A program made the position numbers and the translations under genes. 64,000 bases of DNA, taken from the NCBI RefSeq assembly GCF_003325955.1, contig NZ_CP030929.1, positions 1,488,001 to 1,552,000 on the forward strand, written 5' to 3'. A model generated the notes under the pieces. The model ran no database searches. It was given only the letters and a program-made list of their open reading frames with translations, and was not told the origin of the DNA. Position 1 is the stretch's first letter. The number at the start of each line of letters is the position of its first letter. The stretch comes from Aurantimicrobium sp. MWH-Uga1 (GTDB lineage: Bacteria; Actinomycetota; Actinomycetes; Actinomycetales; Microbacteriaceae). Shown piece after piece: positions 35,490-43,971 of the stretch.

Positions 35490-36764
35490 GTGAGTGTGAA
35501 TACACAAGTTGGTCTCGTTGTCGAAACGGTGCCATTGGAGCAGATTCCAGAGTTGCTGGATCTGCTTGCGCCGTCGTCTCCTCTGCTGTGGTGGAGGCGC
35601 AATGAGGGAATGGTTGGCCACGACCCGCTCATCACACGTGTGTTCCGTGGCAAGGATCGTTTTAGGGAAGCAGCCGCTGACTGGCAAGAAATTGTTTCCT
35701 CCGCTGAGATCAGAGATCAGGTAAAGCTTCCTGGCACGGGCTTGATGGCTTTTGGCACTTTTGGATTCCGATACACATCTGCCGTTTCCAGCGTTCTCAT
35801 CATTCCTCGACTGATTGTTGGTCGCCGCGGTGGAACCTCATGGCTTACTCGTATTCACCCAGCGTCAGAATCGGTTTTACCACTGAGTCTGGAGGAAGCA
35901 CAGAACATTCTTGAGGAACTGATTTCGACATCAGGAAAAACTGGAACTACTCCTCATGTCACTCTGAGAGAGGGTGCCCAGACAGAGGCAAGCTTCCTTT
36001 CTTCTGTCAGTCGTGCTGTGGAACGCATCAACACGGGTGAGGTCGACAAGGTTGTTCTCTCACGCGATCTCCAGGGAAGTCTTTCCGAGAACTCAGATCT
36101 TCGCTTTCCTCTAAAACGCTTAGCTGAAAGCTATCCCGACTGTTGGACGTTCAGTGTCGACGGATTGTTTGGTTCGAGTCCGGAAACCTTGGTCGGTGTG
36201 CACGGAAACAAAGTTCAGGCTCGAGTATTGGCGGGAACAGCACGTAGAGGAAGTGACACAAACTCTGATCTTGAAAGCGCTGCCGCTCTTGCATCGAGCC
36301 ACAAAGATCTCGACGAACATGGCTTTGCGACCCGTTCTGTTTTAGATGCTCTTGCACCCTTCACGGGAGCACTCACGGTCAGCGATTCACCCTTCACCTT
36401 GAAGCTGCCTAATGTCTGGCATTTGGCAACGGATATTGCGGGAACTCTCTCGACCGGATCCTCATCTTTGGATTTGGTGGATGCCCTGCACCCAACCGCA
36501 GCAGTCGCAGGAACTCCCACGGCAGTAGCAGTCACTGTGATTGATGACTTAGAACCATTCGATCGAGGAAGATATGCCGGTCCAGTGGGCTGGGTCGGTG
36601 CAAATGGCGACGGCGAATGGGCAATCGCACTGCGATGTGCCCAAGTTTCCGGGGGTACCATCACGGCATATGCCGGATGTGGAATAGTTTCTGATTCCAT
36701 TCCAGAAAAGGAATTAGTCGAGACGGAAATGAAATTCCGACCGATTATTGACGCCTTTAGCTAA
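35490..36764 (+). CDS. menF: isochorismate synthase
   Basis: 424 aa, chorismate-binding enzyme family. NTGEVDKVVLSRDL, FGSSPETLVGV, AGTARRG, HPTAAVAGTPT and YAGPVGWVGANGDGEWAIALRCA form the MST active site. Opens the menaquinone pathway. GTG 35490 follows TAGGCT (35477-35482) by 7 nt. It could instead feed a siderophore, but men genes on both sides support menF. Stop overlaps convergent menD by 3-4 bp. Confidence 0.92.
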   Translation: MSVNTQVGLVVETVPLEQIPELLDLLAPSSPLLWWRRNEGMVGHDPLITRVFRGKDRFREAAADWQEIVSSAEIRDQVKLPGTGLMAFGTFGFRYTSAVSSVLIIPRLIVGRRGGTSWLTRIHPASESVLPLSLEEAQNILEELISTSGKTGTTPHVTLREGAQTEASFLSSVSRAVERINTGEVDKVVLSRDLQGSLSENSDLRFPLKRLAESYPDCWTFSVDGLFGSSPETLVGVHGNKVQARVLAGTARRGSDTNSDLESAAALASSHKDLDEHGFATRSVLDALAPFTGALTVSDSPFTLKLPNVWHLATDIAGTLSTGSSSLDLVDALHPTAAVAGTPTAVAVTVIDDLEPFDRGRYAGPVGWVGANGDGEWAIALRCAQVSGGTITAYAGCGIVSDSIPEKELVETEMKFRPIIDAFS

Positions 36765-38455
36765 CGAGTCAGCACAACTTCAATAATCTCTGGCCCTTCG
36801 CCTGCAGCAGTTAGAGCGCGTTCAAACTCACTCACTGTAGCCACTCTCGTGAATCTCCAGCCATATGCGGTAGCTAGTGCGTGGAAATCAACTTCTTGCG
36901 GAGTGAGGAAGACACGATCCATGCTTTCACGTGGAGCGGTCTGTCCTACCTCAAGAGCATCAAAGATTGTTCCACCGCCATCGTTTCCGATGATGACCTG
37001 AACACGTGGTCGGGTCTCTTGCTCACCAAAAAGAAGGGCTCCCGCATCATGTAGTGCTGCGAGGTCGCCGACCACAATCCTTGTCAACGCAGCCTCTGCC
37101 GCTAAAGCAATTCCTACGCCCGTTGCGATGTTGCCATCGATGCCGGCAAGACCTCGGTTAGCGTGAACGGCAATCTTCTTACCGCCAACAAATTTGTCGG
37201 CGACACGAATCAATCGTGAAGCGCCAAAGACTAAACGGTCGTGAGGCCACGTTGCACGCCAGACTGCATCTACAAGAAGTTCTCTGTTGAGGGGAACTCG
37301 TGATGCTGCGACTTCAGCTTTGAGGAATGCTTTCTTATCCTCAATGCTCTCCGAGCGTGACGCAGAAATGTTGGGTGCGGTTGCCAGTGCTGCATCAATG
37401 CTGTTCGTTTCAATTTCAGTAAAGACTTCCCGGCCGGTGTGAATCCATAGGCTGAGCCATTTCTGATCAACCTCACCAGGTTCAACCTCTACCTCGTTGA
37501 CGAATGCTGCAACGTTGAGACCAGGGTTATACCCTTCTGGGGCTTGACTCCTCACAACAATCGTTTCAATTCCTGTCGTTGAGTCAGCAATGACTGCCGG
37601 AACTTCACGACTGAGCGTGGGGTGACCAAATACAATAATGCGTTCAATCTGGGAAGTGAGTTCAGGCATCGATAAGAGTTGGCGATAAGCAGGAACAAGA
37701 TTCCTGCCATATCGAGCCCCACTTGTTACCTCCGCAATCAGCGGCCACCCACCCTCATGGGCAACTTCTTCAGCCCGAGGGCCAGCATCAGCTCCCGCAA
37801 TAACAATGGTGCGAGGACCTCGGTCCAGTTGAACTGTGATTGCTGGCTCAGAATTTATCTGCGCATTGGTTGTTTGCTGACTTAGCTGGCGAAGATCAAT
37901 GGGGGAGGACAGTGGCTCACGAAAAGCAAGATTGAGATGCACAGGGCCTGGCGCATAAGGATCTGTTGCTACTCGCCACGCCTGTTCAGCAAGTTCATGT
38001 GCGCGCCGAACAACGGTTCCTCCAGGAACTGGAGCAGGCTCGTCAATGCTGAAGCGAACTGCAGGGCCAAAAATGTCATGTTGATGTGTTGTTTGGTTAC
38101 TACCGATTTCACGAAGCTCTTCTGGACGGTCAGCTGTGACAACAATCATGGGAACACCAGCATGGTGAGCTTCAAGAACAGCAGGATGCAGATTTGCTAC
38201 TGCTGAGCCCGAGGTCGTGATTACTACTGCTGGGGTTGAAGTTTCGACAGCCATACCCAGTGCAACGAACCCAGCGATACGTTCATCGATGCGTACGTGT
38301 AATTTCACATCGCCACGACGCTCAAGTTCTGCAGCTACAAGAGCAAGTGCTTGAGAACGTGAACCCGGAGCTAGAACTATGTGTTCGACACCCAGCTCAA
38401 TCAGAGAGGGAAGAAACTCAGCAGCAAAAACTGAGGAAGGTGCCGCCTTGGTCAC
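36761..38455 (-). CDS. menD: 2-succinyl-5-enolpyruvyl-6-hydroxy-3-cyclohexene-1-carboxylate synthase
   Basis: 564 aa ThDP enzyme adding succinyl-semialdehyde to isochorismate. HIVLAPGSRSQALALVAAE, RIDERIAGFVALGMA, TTSGSAVANLHPAVLEAHHAGVP and SNQTTHQHDIFGPAV are hallmark segments; the ThDP/Mg loop is NDGGGTIFD near the C-terminus. GTG overlaps the stop of the upstream small membrane-protein gene (GTGA), so the two are coupled. Confidence 0.96.
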   Translation of the reverse strand: MTKAAPSSVFAAEFLPSLIELGVEHIVLAPGSRSQALALVAAELERRGDVKLHVRIDERIAGFVALGMAVETSTPAVVITTSGSAVANLHPAVLEAHHAGVPMIVVTADRPEELREIGSNQTTHQHDIFGPAVRFSIDEPAPVPGGTVVRRAHELAEQAWRVATDPYAPGPVHLNLAFREPLSSPIDLRQLSQQTTNAQINSEPAITVQLDRGPRTIVIAGADAGPRAEEVAHEGGWPLIAEVTSGARYGRNLVPAYRQLLSMPELTSQIERIIVFGHPTLSREVPAVIADSTTGIETIVVRSQAPEGYNPGLNVAAFVNEVEVEPGEVDQKWLSLWIHTGREVFTEIETNSIDAALATAPNISASRSESIEDKKAFLKAEVAASRVPLNRELLVDAVWRATWPHDRLVFGASRLIRVADKFVGGKKIAVHANRGLAGIDGNIATGVGIALAAEAALTRIVVGDLAALHDAGALLFGEQETRPRVQVIIGNDGGGTIFDALEVGQTAPRESMDRVFLTPQEVDFHALATAYGWRFTRVATVSEFERALTAAGEGPEIIEVVLTR

Positions 38456-38736
38456 GATGAGCCGCCGGGTGGATCTTTTGGTGGGAAATTCAGGCCACGG
38501 AGAAAGTCTGGATCATCATCAGGAGCAATAGTTCCGCGAGGGCCTTTGCCTTTGGGCCCGCGACCAACGGTGAACCACAGGATAGGTCCCACGACAGGTA
38601 TCACAATGACAACCACTATCCACAAGCCCTTGGGAACTCCGCGAACACGGAATCGGTCCATGAATATCACATCCACCAAAGCAAAGACGGTGAGTGCGAT
38701 AGCAATAGCGATACCGATGATGAATAACCGAGTCAT
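38452..38736 (-). CDS. PLD-nuclease-N-terminal-type membrane protein
   Basis: 94 aa from ATG 38736. Two helices (LFIIGIAIAIALTVFALVDVIF and GLWIVVVIVIPVVGPILWFTVGR) in the PLDc_N arrangement, with a Gly/Pro/Asp-rich cytosolic tail. Coupled to menD by a 4 bp overlap. Family function is unknown; small proteins of this kind are frequent beside actinobacterial men genes. Confidence 0.8.
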   Translation of the reverse strand: MTRLFIIGIAIAIALTVFALVDVIFMDRFRVRGVPKGLWIVVVIVIPVVGPILWFTVGRGPKGKGPRGTIAPDDDPDFLRGLNFPPKDPPGGSS

Positions 38737-38787
38737 GATGTATCTAAGTTTAGGCAGGCTCTGAGCTAGCACACAGCCTGTGACATT

Positions 38788-38793
38788 TAGACT
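38788..38793 (+). promoter_or_regulatory. -10 box of the DUF4229 gene
   Basis: TAGACT, 6 nt before GTG 38800. Confidence 0.55.
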
Positions 38794-38799
38794 GAATAC

Positions 38800-39090
38800 G
38801 TGAAAAAGACTCAATGGCTCTGGTTCAGCCTCATTCGCTTGGCTGCTTTTGCTGTTCCACTGGTTATCACGCTCTTGTTGGGAATTACTCCCTGGCTTGC
38901 AGCTCTGCTATCAGCGATTATCGGTTTCTGCATTTCTTATATCTTCTTTGCGAACCGTCGCAATGCCCTCTCAACAACACTGTATGAAAAGCGCGCAGCC
39001 AAAGCAGCTGAAAAAGCAGACAAAGACGCTGAAGCCGAAGATGCTGAGGTAGAGAATCTGCTAGCTGAAGAAGGCAAAGGCCAGGCCTAA
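38800..39090 (+). CDS. DUF4229 membrane protein
   Basis: 96 aa. Two helices then a long Ala/Lys/Glu helix (EKRAAKAAEKADKDAEAEDAE). FFANRRNAL after the second helix fits DUF4229. GTG 38800 is 6 nt after TAGACT (38788-38793). The last 30 bp overlap the 3' end of menA on the other strand. Function unknown, but it is always in men neighbourhoods as far as I recall. Confidence 0.85.
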   Translation: MKKTQWLWFSLIRLAAFAVPLVITLLLGITPWLAALLSAIIGFCISYIFFANRRNALSTTLYEKRAAKAAEKADKDAEAEDAEVENLLAEEGKGQA

Positions 39091-39972
39091 GCCATACAAC
39101 AAACCAGTCAAGCTCGAAAGTTTGAGGGCGAGGACATATTCCTGTGCCGACTTAGATGTAATGGTGATTAGGCATGCGGGTAGCGCTGCCAAGAGCGCGA
39201 AATAGGTCAACTGCACTACAGGGTAGAACAAACCTAAATACGTAGCGATTCCGAAGGGAAGAAGAATAAGCACGCAGAACAAGACTGATGAAGCTCGCGC
39301 ACCCATTCGAACGGCAAGTGTCTTTTTGCCAGCTTGAGTGTCGGTGGGAATATCACGGATGTTGTTGACGACGAGAACCGCACAAGAAATGAGGCCGATT
39401 CCCACTGCACCGAAAATGCTCTCGTCATTGACGAGCCCCGCCTGAACATAGGTTGTTCCCATCGTTGCAACCAAACCAAAGAAGATAAACACCATGACTT
39501 CACCTAAGCCGGCATATCCATATGGTCGCTTGCCGCCGGTGTAGAACCAGGCAGCTGCAAGAGCAAGAACACCGATTGCCGTAATCCACCACAGCTGGGT
39601 CATGATCTCAATAGCCAAGCCGGCCGCTGCGGCAATAGCGAAGAAAGCGAGGGCTACTGCAAGTACCCGCTTGGGTGCAACAGCTCCAGATCCTGTGAGT
39701 CGAGGGGGCCCCACACGAAAGTCATCAGTGCCACGAATGCCATCTGAATAGTCATTGGAGTAGTTGACTCCAATCTGCAACGAAAGCGCAACGACAAGGC
39801 ACAGCAAAGCTAATGGTGCATTGAACTTGTCGACAATAGACGCTGCGCCTGACCCGATGAGAACAGGGGCAACGGCGAGAGGAAGTGTGCGAATGCGAGC
39901 ACCAGAAATCCAATCGCCCACTGTTGCCGGTTTGGGCTTGTGCGACTGGTTCTTCTTCTTGGAAGTGCTCAT
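39061..39972 (-). CDS. menA: 1,4-dihydroxy-2-naphthoate polyprenyltransferase
   Basis: 303 aa UbiA-superfamily membrane prenyltransferase. First Asp motif NYSNDYSDGIRGTDD (70-84) and second DIPTDTQAGKKTLAVRMG, with about nine helices. Attaches the polyprenyl chain to DHNA. TAGGCT (39979-39984) is 6 nt before the ATG. Overlaps DUF4229 by 30 bp at the 3' ends. Confidence 0.95.
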   Translation of the reverse strand: MSTSKKKNQSHKPKPATVGDWISGARIRTLPLAVAPVLIGSGAASIVDKFNAPLALLCLVVALSLQIGVNYSNDYSDGIRGTDDFRVGPPRLTGSGAVAPKRVLAVALAFFAIAAAAGLAIEIMTQLWWITAIGVLALAAAWFYTGGKRPYGYAGLGEVMVFIFFGLVATMGTTYVQAGLVNDESIFGAVGIGLISCAVLVVNNIRDIPTDTQAGKKTLAVRMGARASSVLFCVLILLPFGIATYLGLFYPVVQLTYFALLAALPACLITITSKSAQEYVLALKLSSLTGLLYGLGLAFAFFS

Positions 39973-39978
39973 ACCTCG

Positions 39979-39984
39979 AGCCTA
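39979..39984 (-). promoter_or_regulatory. -10 box of menA
   Basis: TAGGCT on the minus strand, 6 nt before the menA ATG; it sits between menE stop and menA, so menA has its own promoter inside the men block. Confidence 0.55.
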
Positions 39985-41145
39985 CTTCTGTGCTGAGGCA
40001 TATTCGGAAAGTGCAACCATGTCAGGTTTGCCTGAACTCAGCCGAGGAATCTCTGGGATGAAACAGACAACTTTGGGTGCTGCGACGCGTCCAAGTTCCG
40101 CAACGATAGCGTCATAAACCGTTGCAGAAATCTCGCCAGCATCAGGCTCGCCAGGGATAACCACTGCGGGACGAAGTCCCCATTCCGAATCTGGAATATG
40201 AACGACAACCCCGGAATTGCAGCCCTGGATGCCTGTAACAACAGCCTCGACAGCATCAAGATCGATCTTCAAACCTCCAGAAGTAATGATCCTATCGAGT
40301 CGTCCGAGCACCATCAGAACCCCATTAACAAAAGTCCCGGCATCTCCAGTCCTGTACCATCTCATTCCATTCCGATTAAGGAATACATCTGCACTTCTGA
40401 TTGGATCACCCACATACTCGGTTGCCAACTGCGGTGCTGCAATGAGAATTTCGCCCGTGTCCGGATCAATCTCAATGGTCACCCCTGGAAGTGGAACACC
40501 GTCGTAGACACAGCCACCTGCGGTTTCACTGGAACCATAGGTAGTCACAATATTGAGACCTGCTTCTTCTGCTCTTTCGCGCAGTTCGCGCTCAAGTGCC
40601 TGGCCGCCAATCAAGATGGCAGACAATGACTGTGCGGTCTCTGCCCGCTCTGGGTGTTCCTCAATTTCATCGAGAACCCGAGCTAGTTGAACAGGAACAA
40701 GAGCTGTGTAGCGACGCTGTCCTGTCATCTGTTCAATGGCATCCAGAAACATCTGCGCATCGAAAGGTCCTGCTGACATAAAAACAGGATCAGTGTCCGA
40801 ATAGAGAGAACGAACAAGTACAGAAACTCCCGCGATATAGGTCAGCGGTAACGCCAGTAGCCATTGCCCTGGTCCACCCAAGCGTTCGTGTGCTGCATTC
40901 GCACTTGCTTGAAGTGCAGCTGCGCTGAGAGCAACCGCCTTGGGGCGTCCAGAAGTACCCGAGGTTTGGATTAGCAGCGCAGTGCCATCAGGAGCCTGTG
41001 TAATTGTCTCTTCGTTGGCAGCCACAAGTCTGGATGCCCGAGGGTCTCTAACTAAGACGGCCGGTCCCTTGCCAGCGAGTGCACGCGCTAAATGTTCTTG
41101 CACCTGTTCAGGTGCAGTGGCATCACAGAGAACAATCTCGGTCAT
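39982..41145 (-). CDS. menE: o-succinylbenzoate-CoA ligase
   Basis: 387 aa, a shortened AMP-binding enzyme as common in Actinobacteria (many MenE are 450-490 aa). P-loop TSGTSGRPK (61-69), TTYGSSETAGGCVYDG, and YRTGDAG...GRLDRIITSGGLKIDLDAVE; C-terminal SSGKPD keeps the adenylation Lys. Starts 2 bp after menB. Confidence 0.93.
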   Translation of the reverse strand: MTEIVLCDATAPEQVQEHLARALAGKGPAVLVRDPRASRLVAANEETITQAPDGTALLIQTSGTSGRPKAVALSAAALQASANAAHERLGGPGQWLLALPLTYIAGVSVLVRSLYSDTDPVFMSAGPFDAQMFLDAIEQMTGQRRYTALVPVQLARVLDEIEEHPERAETAQSLSAILIGGQALERELRERAEEAGLNIVTTYGSSETAGGCVYDGVPLPGVTIEIDPDTGEILIAAPQLATEYVGDPIRSADVFLNRNGMRWYRTGDAGTFVNGVLMVLGRLDRIITSGGLKIDLDAVEAVVTGIQGCNSGVVVHIPDSEWGLRPAVVIPGEPDAGEISATVYDAIVAELGRVAAPKVVCFIPEIPRLSSGKPDMVALSEYASAQK

Positions 41146-41147
41146 CT

Positions 41148-42038
41148 TTAGTAGTGCCAGGGAAAAGCAGACCAGTCAGGCTCGCGCTTTTCCAGGAAAG
41201 AGTCTCTGCCTTCGACTGCCTCATCTGTGCCATAAGCCAAGCGGGTCGCCTCCCCGGCAAAAACCTGTTGCCCCATGATGCCGTCATCAACCGCGTTGAA
41301 GGCGAACTTCAACATGCGAATAGCTGTAGGAGATTTCGTCATAATTGTGCGTGCCCAGGCAAGTGCTTCAGTCTCGAGATCGGCATGATCAACAACCTTG
41401 TTAACGGCACCCATTTCGTAGGCACGTTGTGCACTGTATTCCTCTGCAAGGAAGAACACCTCTCGCGCAAACTTCTGTCCAACCTGTCTGGCAAAATATG
41501 CGCTGCCGTATCCAGCATCAAAAGAGCCAACGTCGGCATCTGTTTGCTTGAAGTGAGCATGCTGCCGGCTGGCAATAGTCAGATCACACACAACATGCAG
41601 TGAGTGCCCGCCCCCGGCTGCCCATCCAGGAACTACTGCGATAACGACCTTGGGCATGGTTCTGATCAGACGTTGAACTTCCAGGATGTGCAAGCGGCCT
41701 GTGCCAGTGGAGCCATCTGCATATTCGTATCCAGCTTTTCCGCGAATTCGCTGATCCCCACCCGAGCAAAAAGCCCAACCGCCGTCCTTTGGGCTGGGGC
41801 CGTTGCCGGTGATGAGTACGACACCAACCTTGCTGTTCTGCCTAGCATCATCGAGAGCTCGATAAAGCTCATCTACTGTTTGGGGTCGAAATGCATTCCG
41901 CACCTCAGGACGATTAAAGGCAATACGAGCAACCTGCCCCATTACGTCGAGGTGGTAGGTAATATCCGTGAACCCTTCAGAACCGGGTGCGAGAACCCAC
42001 TCAGTGGGGTCAAAAATCTCAGAAACCTCAGATGCCAT
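41148..42038 (-). CDS. menB: 1,4-dihydroxy-2-naphthoyl-CoA synthase
   Basis: 296 aa crotonase. ARIAFNRPEVRNAFRPQTVDEL, CSGGDQRIRG, VPGWAAGGGHSLHVVCDLTIAS, and the C-terminal EKREPDWSAFPWHY that marks MenB. Cyclises OSB-CoA. ATG lies 6 nt after TAGGCT (42045-42050). Likely first gene of a menB-menE unit. Confidence 0.96.
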   Translation of the reverse strand: MASEVSEIFDPTEWVLAPGSEGFTDITYHLDVMGQVARIAFNRPEVRNAFRPQTVDELYRALDDARQNSKVGVVLITGNGPSPKDGGWAFCSGGDQRIRGKAGYEYADGSTGTGRLHILEVQRLIRTMPKVVIAVVPGWAAGGGHSLHVVCDLTIASRQHAHFKQTDADVGSFDAGYGSAYFARQVGQKFAREVFFLAEEYSAQRAYEMGAVNKVVDHADLETEALAWARTIMTKSPTAIRMLKFAFNAVDDGIMGQQVFAGEATRLAYGTDEAVEGRDSFLEKREPDWSAFPWHY

Positions 42039-42044
42039 AACACC

Positions 42045-42050
42045 AGCCTA
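42045..42050 (-). promoter_or_regulatory. -10 box of menB
   Basis: TAGGCT on the minus strand, 6 nt before the menB ATG; no ribosome site. Confidence 0.6.
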
Positions 42051-42084
42051 CGCAAGCTCAGGCGATGAGTGGGAGACTAGGCAT

Positions 42085-43059
42085 GTGGAACCAACCCTCA
42101 ACGAGCTCAGAAAGAGCGCACATGTGCTCTCTCTCCCGCTTGCTGTGAAATTTCGTGGTATCTGGTCACGAGAAATCATGCTCTTCAAAGGTCCCCGAGG
42201 GTGGACTGAATTTAGCCCCTTTGTTGAATACAACGATGATGAGGCGGTGAACTGGCTCAAGGCAGCGATTGAATTCGGCTGGACTGCCGCAGCGCCACTG
42301 GTTCGGGATTCAGTGATGGTCAATGCAACGATTCCCGCCGTGGATGCCGAGCAAGTCCGTGAAGTTTTAGCTCACTTCGATGGCTGCAGAACAGCCAAGG
42401 TCAAGGTGTGTGAATCAGGCCAGTCACTGGCAGAAGACATTGCCCGAGTGAGGGCTGTCCGTGCAGTCATGGGGCCTGAAGGACGTATTCGTCTAGACGC
42501 CAACGGTGGATGGAATGTTGATGAGGCAGAGCATGCTTTCCATGCTTTAGCCGAATTTGACCTCGAATATGTTGAACAACCCTGCTCCTCTCTCGAGGAA
42601 CTGGCTGAACTACGCGAGCGCACCCACTACATGGACATCCCCATCGCTGCAGATGAGAGCATCCGCAAAGCCGACGATCCTCTTGCCGTTGCCCAGGCTG
42701 TCGCAGCAGACATTCTGGTGCTCAAAGCTCAGCCGTTAGGTGGTATTTCATCCATCCTTGAGATAGCTCAGCAAGTTTCTCTTCCCATCGTGATCTCGAG
42801 TGCGCTGGAATCTTCTGTGGGCATCTCGATGGGTTTGCATGCGGCAGCTGCTCTTCCGCATTTGGAGTATGACTGTGGTTTAGGAACTGCCTCGTTGTTG
42901 GCTGCTGATGTCACCAAGAGGCCTTTAGCCGCCCAAGCAGGTTCAATCCCCGTCCAGAGAGTTGATGTGGACGAAGAAATGCTGAGCAGCTTGGCCGCTC
43001 CTCCAGACACCATTTCGTGGTGGCAGGAGCGACTAGAACGCTGCTATGCCCTGCTATAA
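42085..43059 (+). CDS. menC: o-succinylbenzoate synthase
   Basis: 324 aa enolase-superfamily dehydratase. Catalytic Lys pair region TAKVKVCE, metal ligands in RLDANGGW, EYVEQPC and AADES, second Lys in LVLKAQPLGG. GTG 42085 is chosen because the following VEPTLNELRKSAHVLSLPL matches MenC N-termini and GGGAG lies upstream; the longer reading frame would overlap menB. Stop overlaps ccsB by 6 bp (convergent). Confidence 0.93.
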   Translation: MEPTLNELRKSAHVLSLPLAVKFRGIWSREIMLFKGPRGWTEFSPFVEYNDDEAVNWLKAAIEFGWTAAAPLVRDSVMVNATIPAVDAEQVREVLAHFDGCRTAKVKVCESGQSLAEDIARVRAVRAVMGPEGRIRLDANGGWNVDEAEHAFHALAEFDLEYVEQPCSSLEELAELRERTHYMDIPIAADESIRKADDPLAVAQAVAADILVLKAQPLGGISSILEIAQQVSLPIVISSALESSVGISMGLHAAAALPHLEYDCGLGTASLLAADVTKRPLAAQAGSIPVQRVDVDEEMLSSLAAPPDTISWWQERLERCYALL

Positions 43060-43971
43060 ACCTGAGTAGGCGTGCAAGCCCTTGAAGAAGATGTTAACTA
43101 CTGTGAAGTTGAAAATCACGGCAGCGAAACCAACAATGGCAAGCCACGCAGAGCGTGTTCCACGCCAGCCACGTGTCGACCGGGCGTGAATGTAGCCGGC
43201 GTAGACGGTCCAAATGATGAAGGTCCACACTTCTTTGGTGTCCCAGCCCCAGTAACGTCCCCACGCCTTTTCAGCCCAGATTGCGCCGGCGATAAGAGTG
43301 AAGGTCCACAACACAAAGCCGATGATGATGAGCCGGTAGGCGTAATTCTCAAGTTGAACAGAGTCTGGTAATCGGGTGAGGAATCCCAAACGGGTCTTTT
43401 CGTTGGCGGCGACTGCATTCTCTCGTTTCGTCTGAAGGAGTTGCATCAGAGAAAGCGCAAAGCCCAAGGCAAAGAACCCTGTTGCCAGTGTCGCCACAAA
43501 GACGTGAATAACCAACCAGTAGGACTGCAATGCTGGTGGAAGCGGAACAACTTCGACGTAGTAACGAGTTGCAGCCAGTCCCAGTAGCAACAGCACCAAA
43601 CCGGTAATGAAGGCACCAAGGAACTTCATATCCCATTTGAGATTGACTATAAGGAACACGGCAACAATGACCAGAGTTCCTGTCATAGCGAACTCATACA
43701 TGTTCGCCCAGGGAACTCGTGAGGCAGCAAATCCTCGCATCATGGTTGCAGCAAATTGGAGAATGAATCCCAACACCGTCAGCGACATCGCAATGCGAGC
43801 AAGCTTGCGACGTTCAGGAACGACCACGACAGTGCTGGCTTCGCCCACAGGTGCAGAGTCACTACTGGCACCCTTGGCTAGATCTAATGTGAACAGCACA
43901 AAGGCAATGGCGTAAATCGCCATCGAAGAGTAGAGGGCAAGGACGGAATACTGCGAAAGAGTGTCTGTCAC
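43054..43971 (-). CDS. ccsB: cytochrome c biogenesis protein CcsB
   Basis: 305 aa, eight or more helices. The haem-handling WGRYWGWDTKEVW motif and conserved His residues (LVIHVFVATLATGFF, AGYIHARSTRGW) identify the CcsA/CcsB component of System II. Together with ResB it delivers haem to apocytochrome c outside the membrane. GTG overlaps the resB stop. Confidence 0.94.
   Translation of the reverse strand: MTDTLSQYSVLALYSSMAIYAIAFVLFTLDLAKGASSDSAPVGEASTVVVVPERRKLARIAMSLTVLGFILQFAATMMRGFAASRVPWANMYEFAMTGTLVIVAVFLIVNLKWDMKFLGAFITGLVLLLLGLAATRYYVEVVPLPPALQSYWLVIHVFVATLATGFFALGFALSLMQLLQTKRENAVAANEKTRLGFLTRLPDSVQLENYAYRLIIIGFVLWTFTLIAGAIWAEKAWGRYWGWDTKEVWTFIIWTVYAGYIHARSTRGWRGTRSAWLAIVGFAAVIFNFTVVNIFFKGLHAYSGL

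Noticed and set aside
41968-42084. Longer menC reading frame from an ATG inside menB
   Set aside because: Would overlap menB antisense and adds residues not seen at MenC N-termini; GTG 42085 fits.
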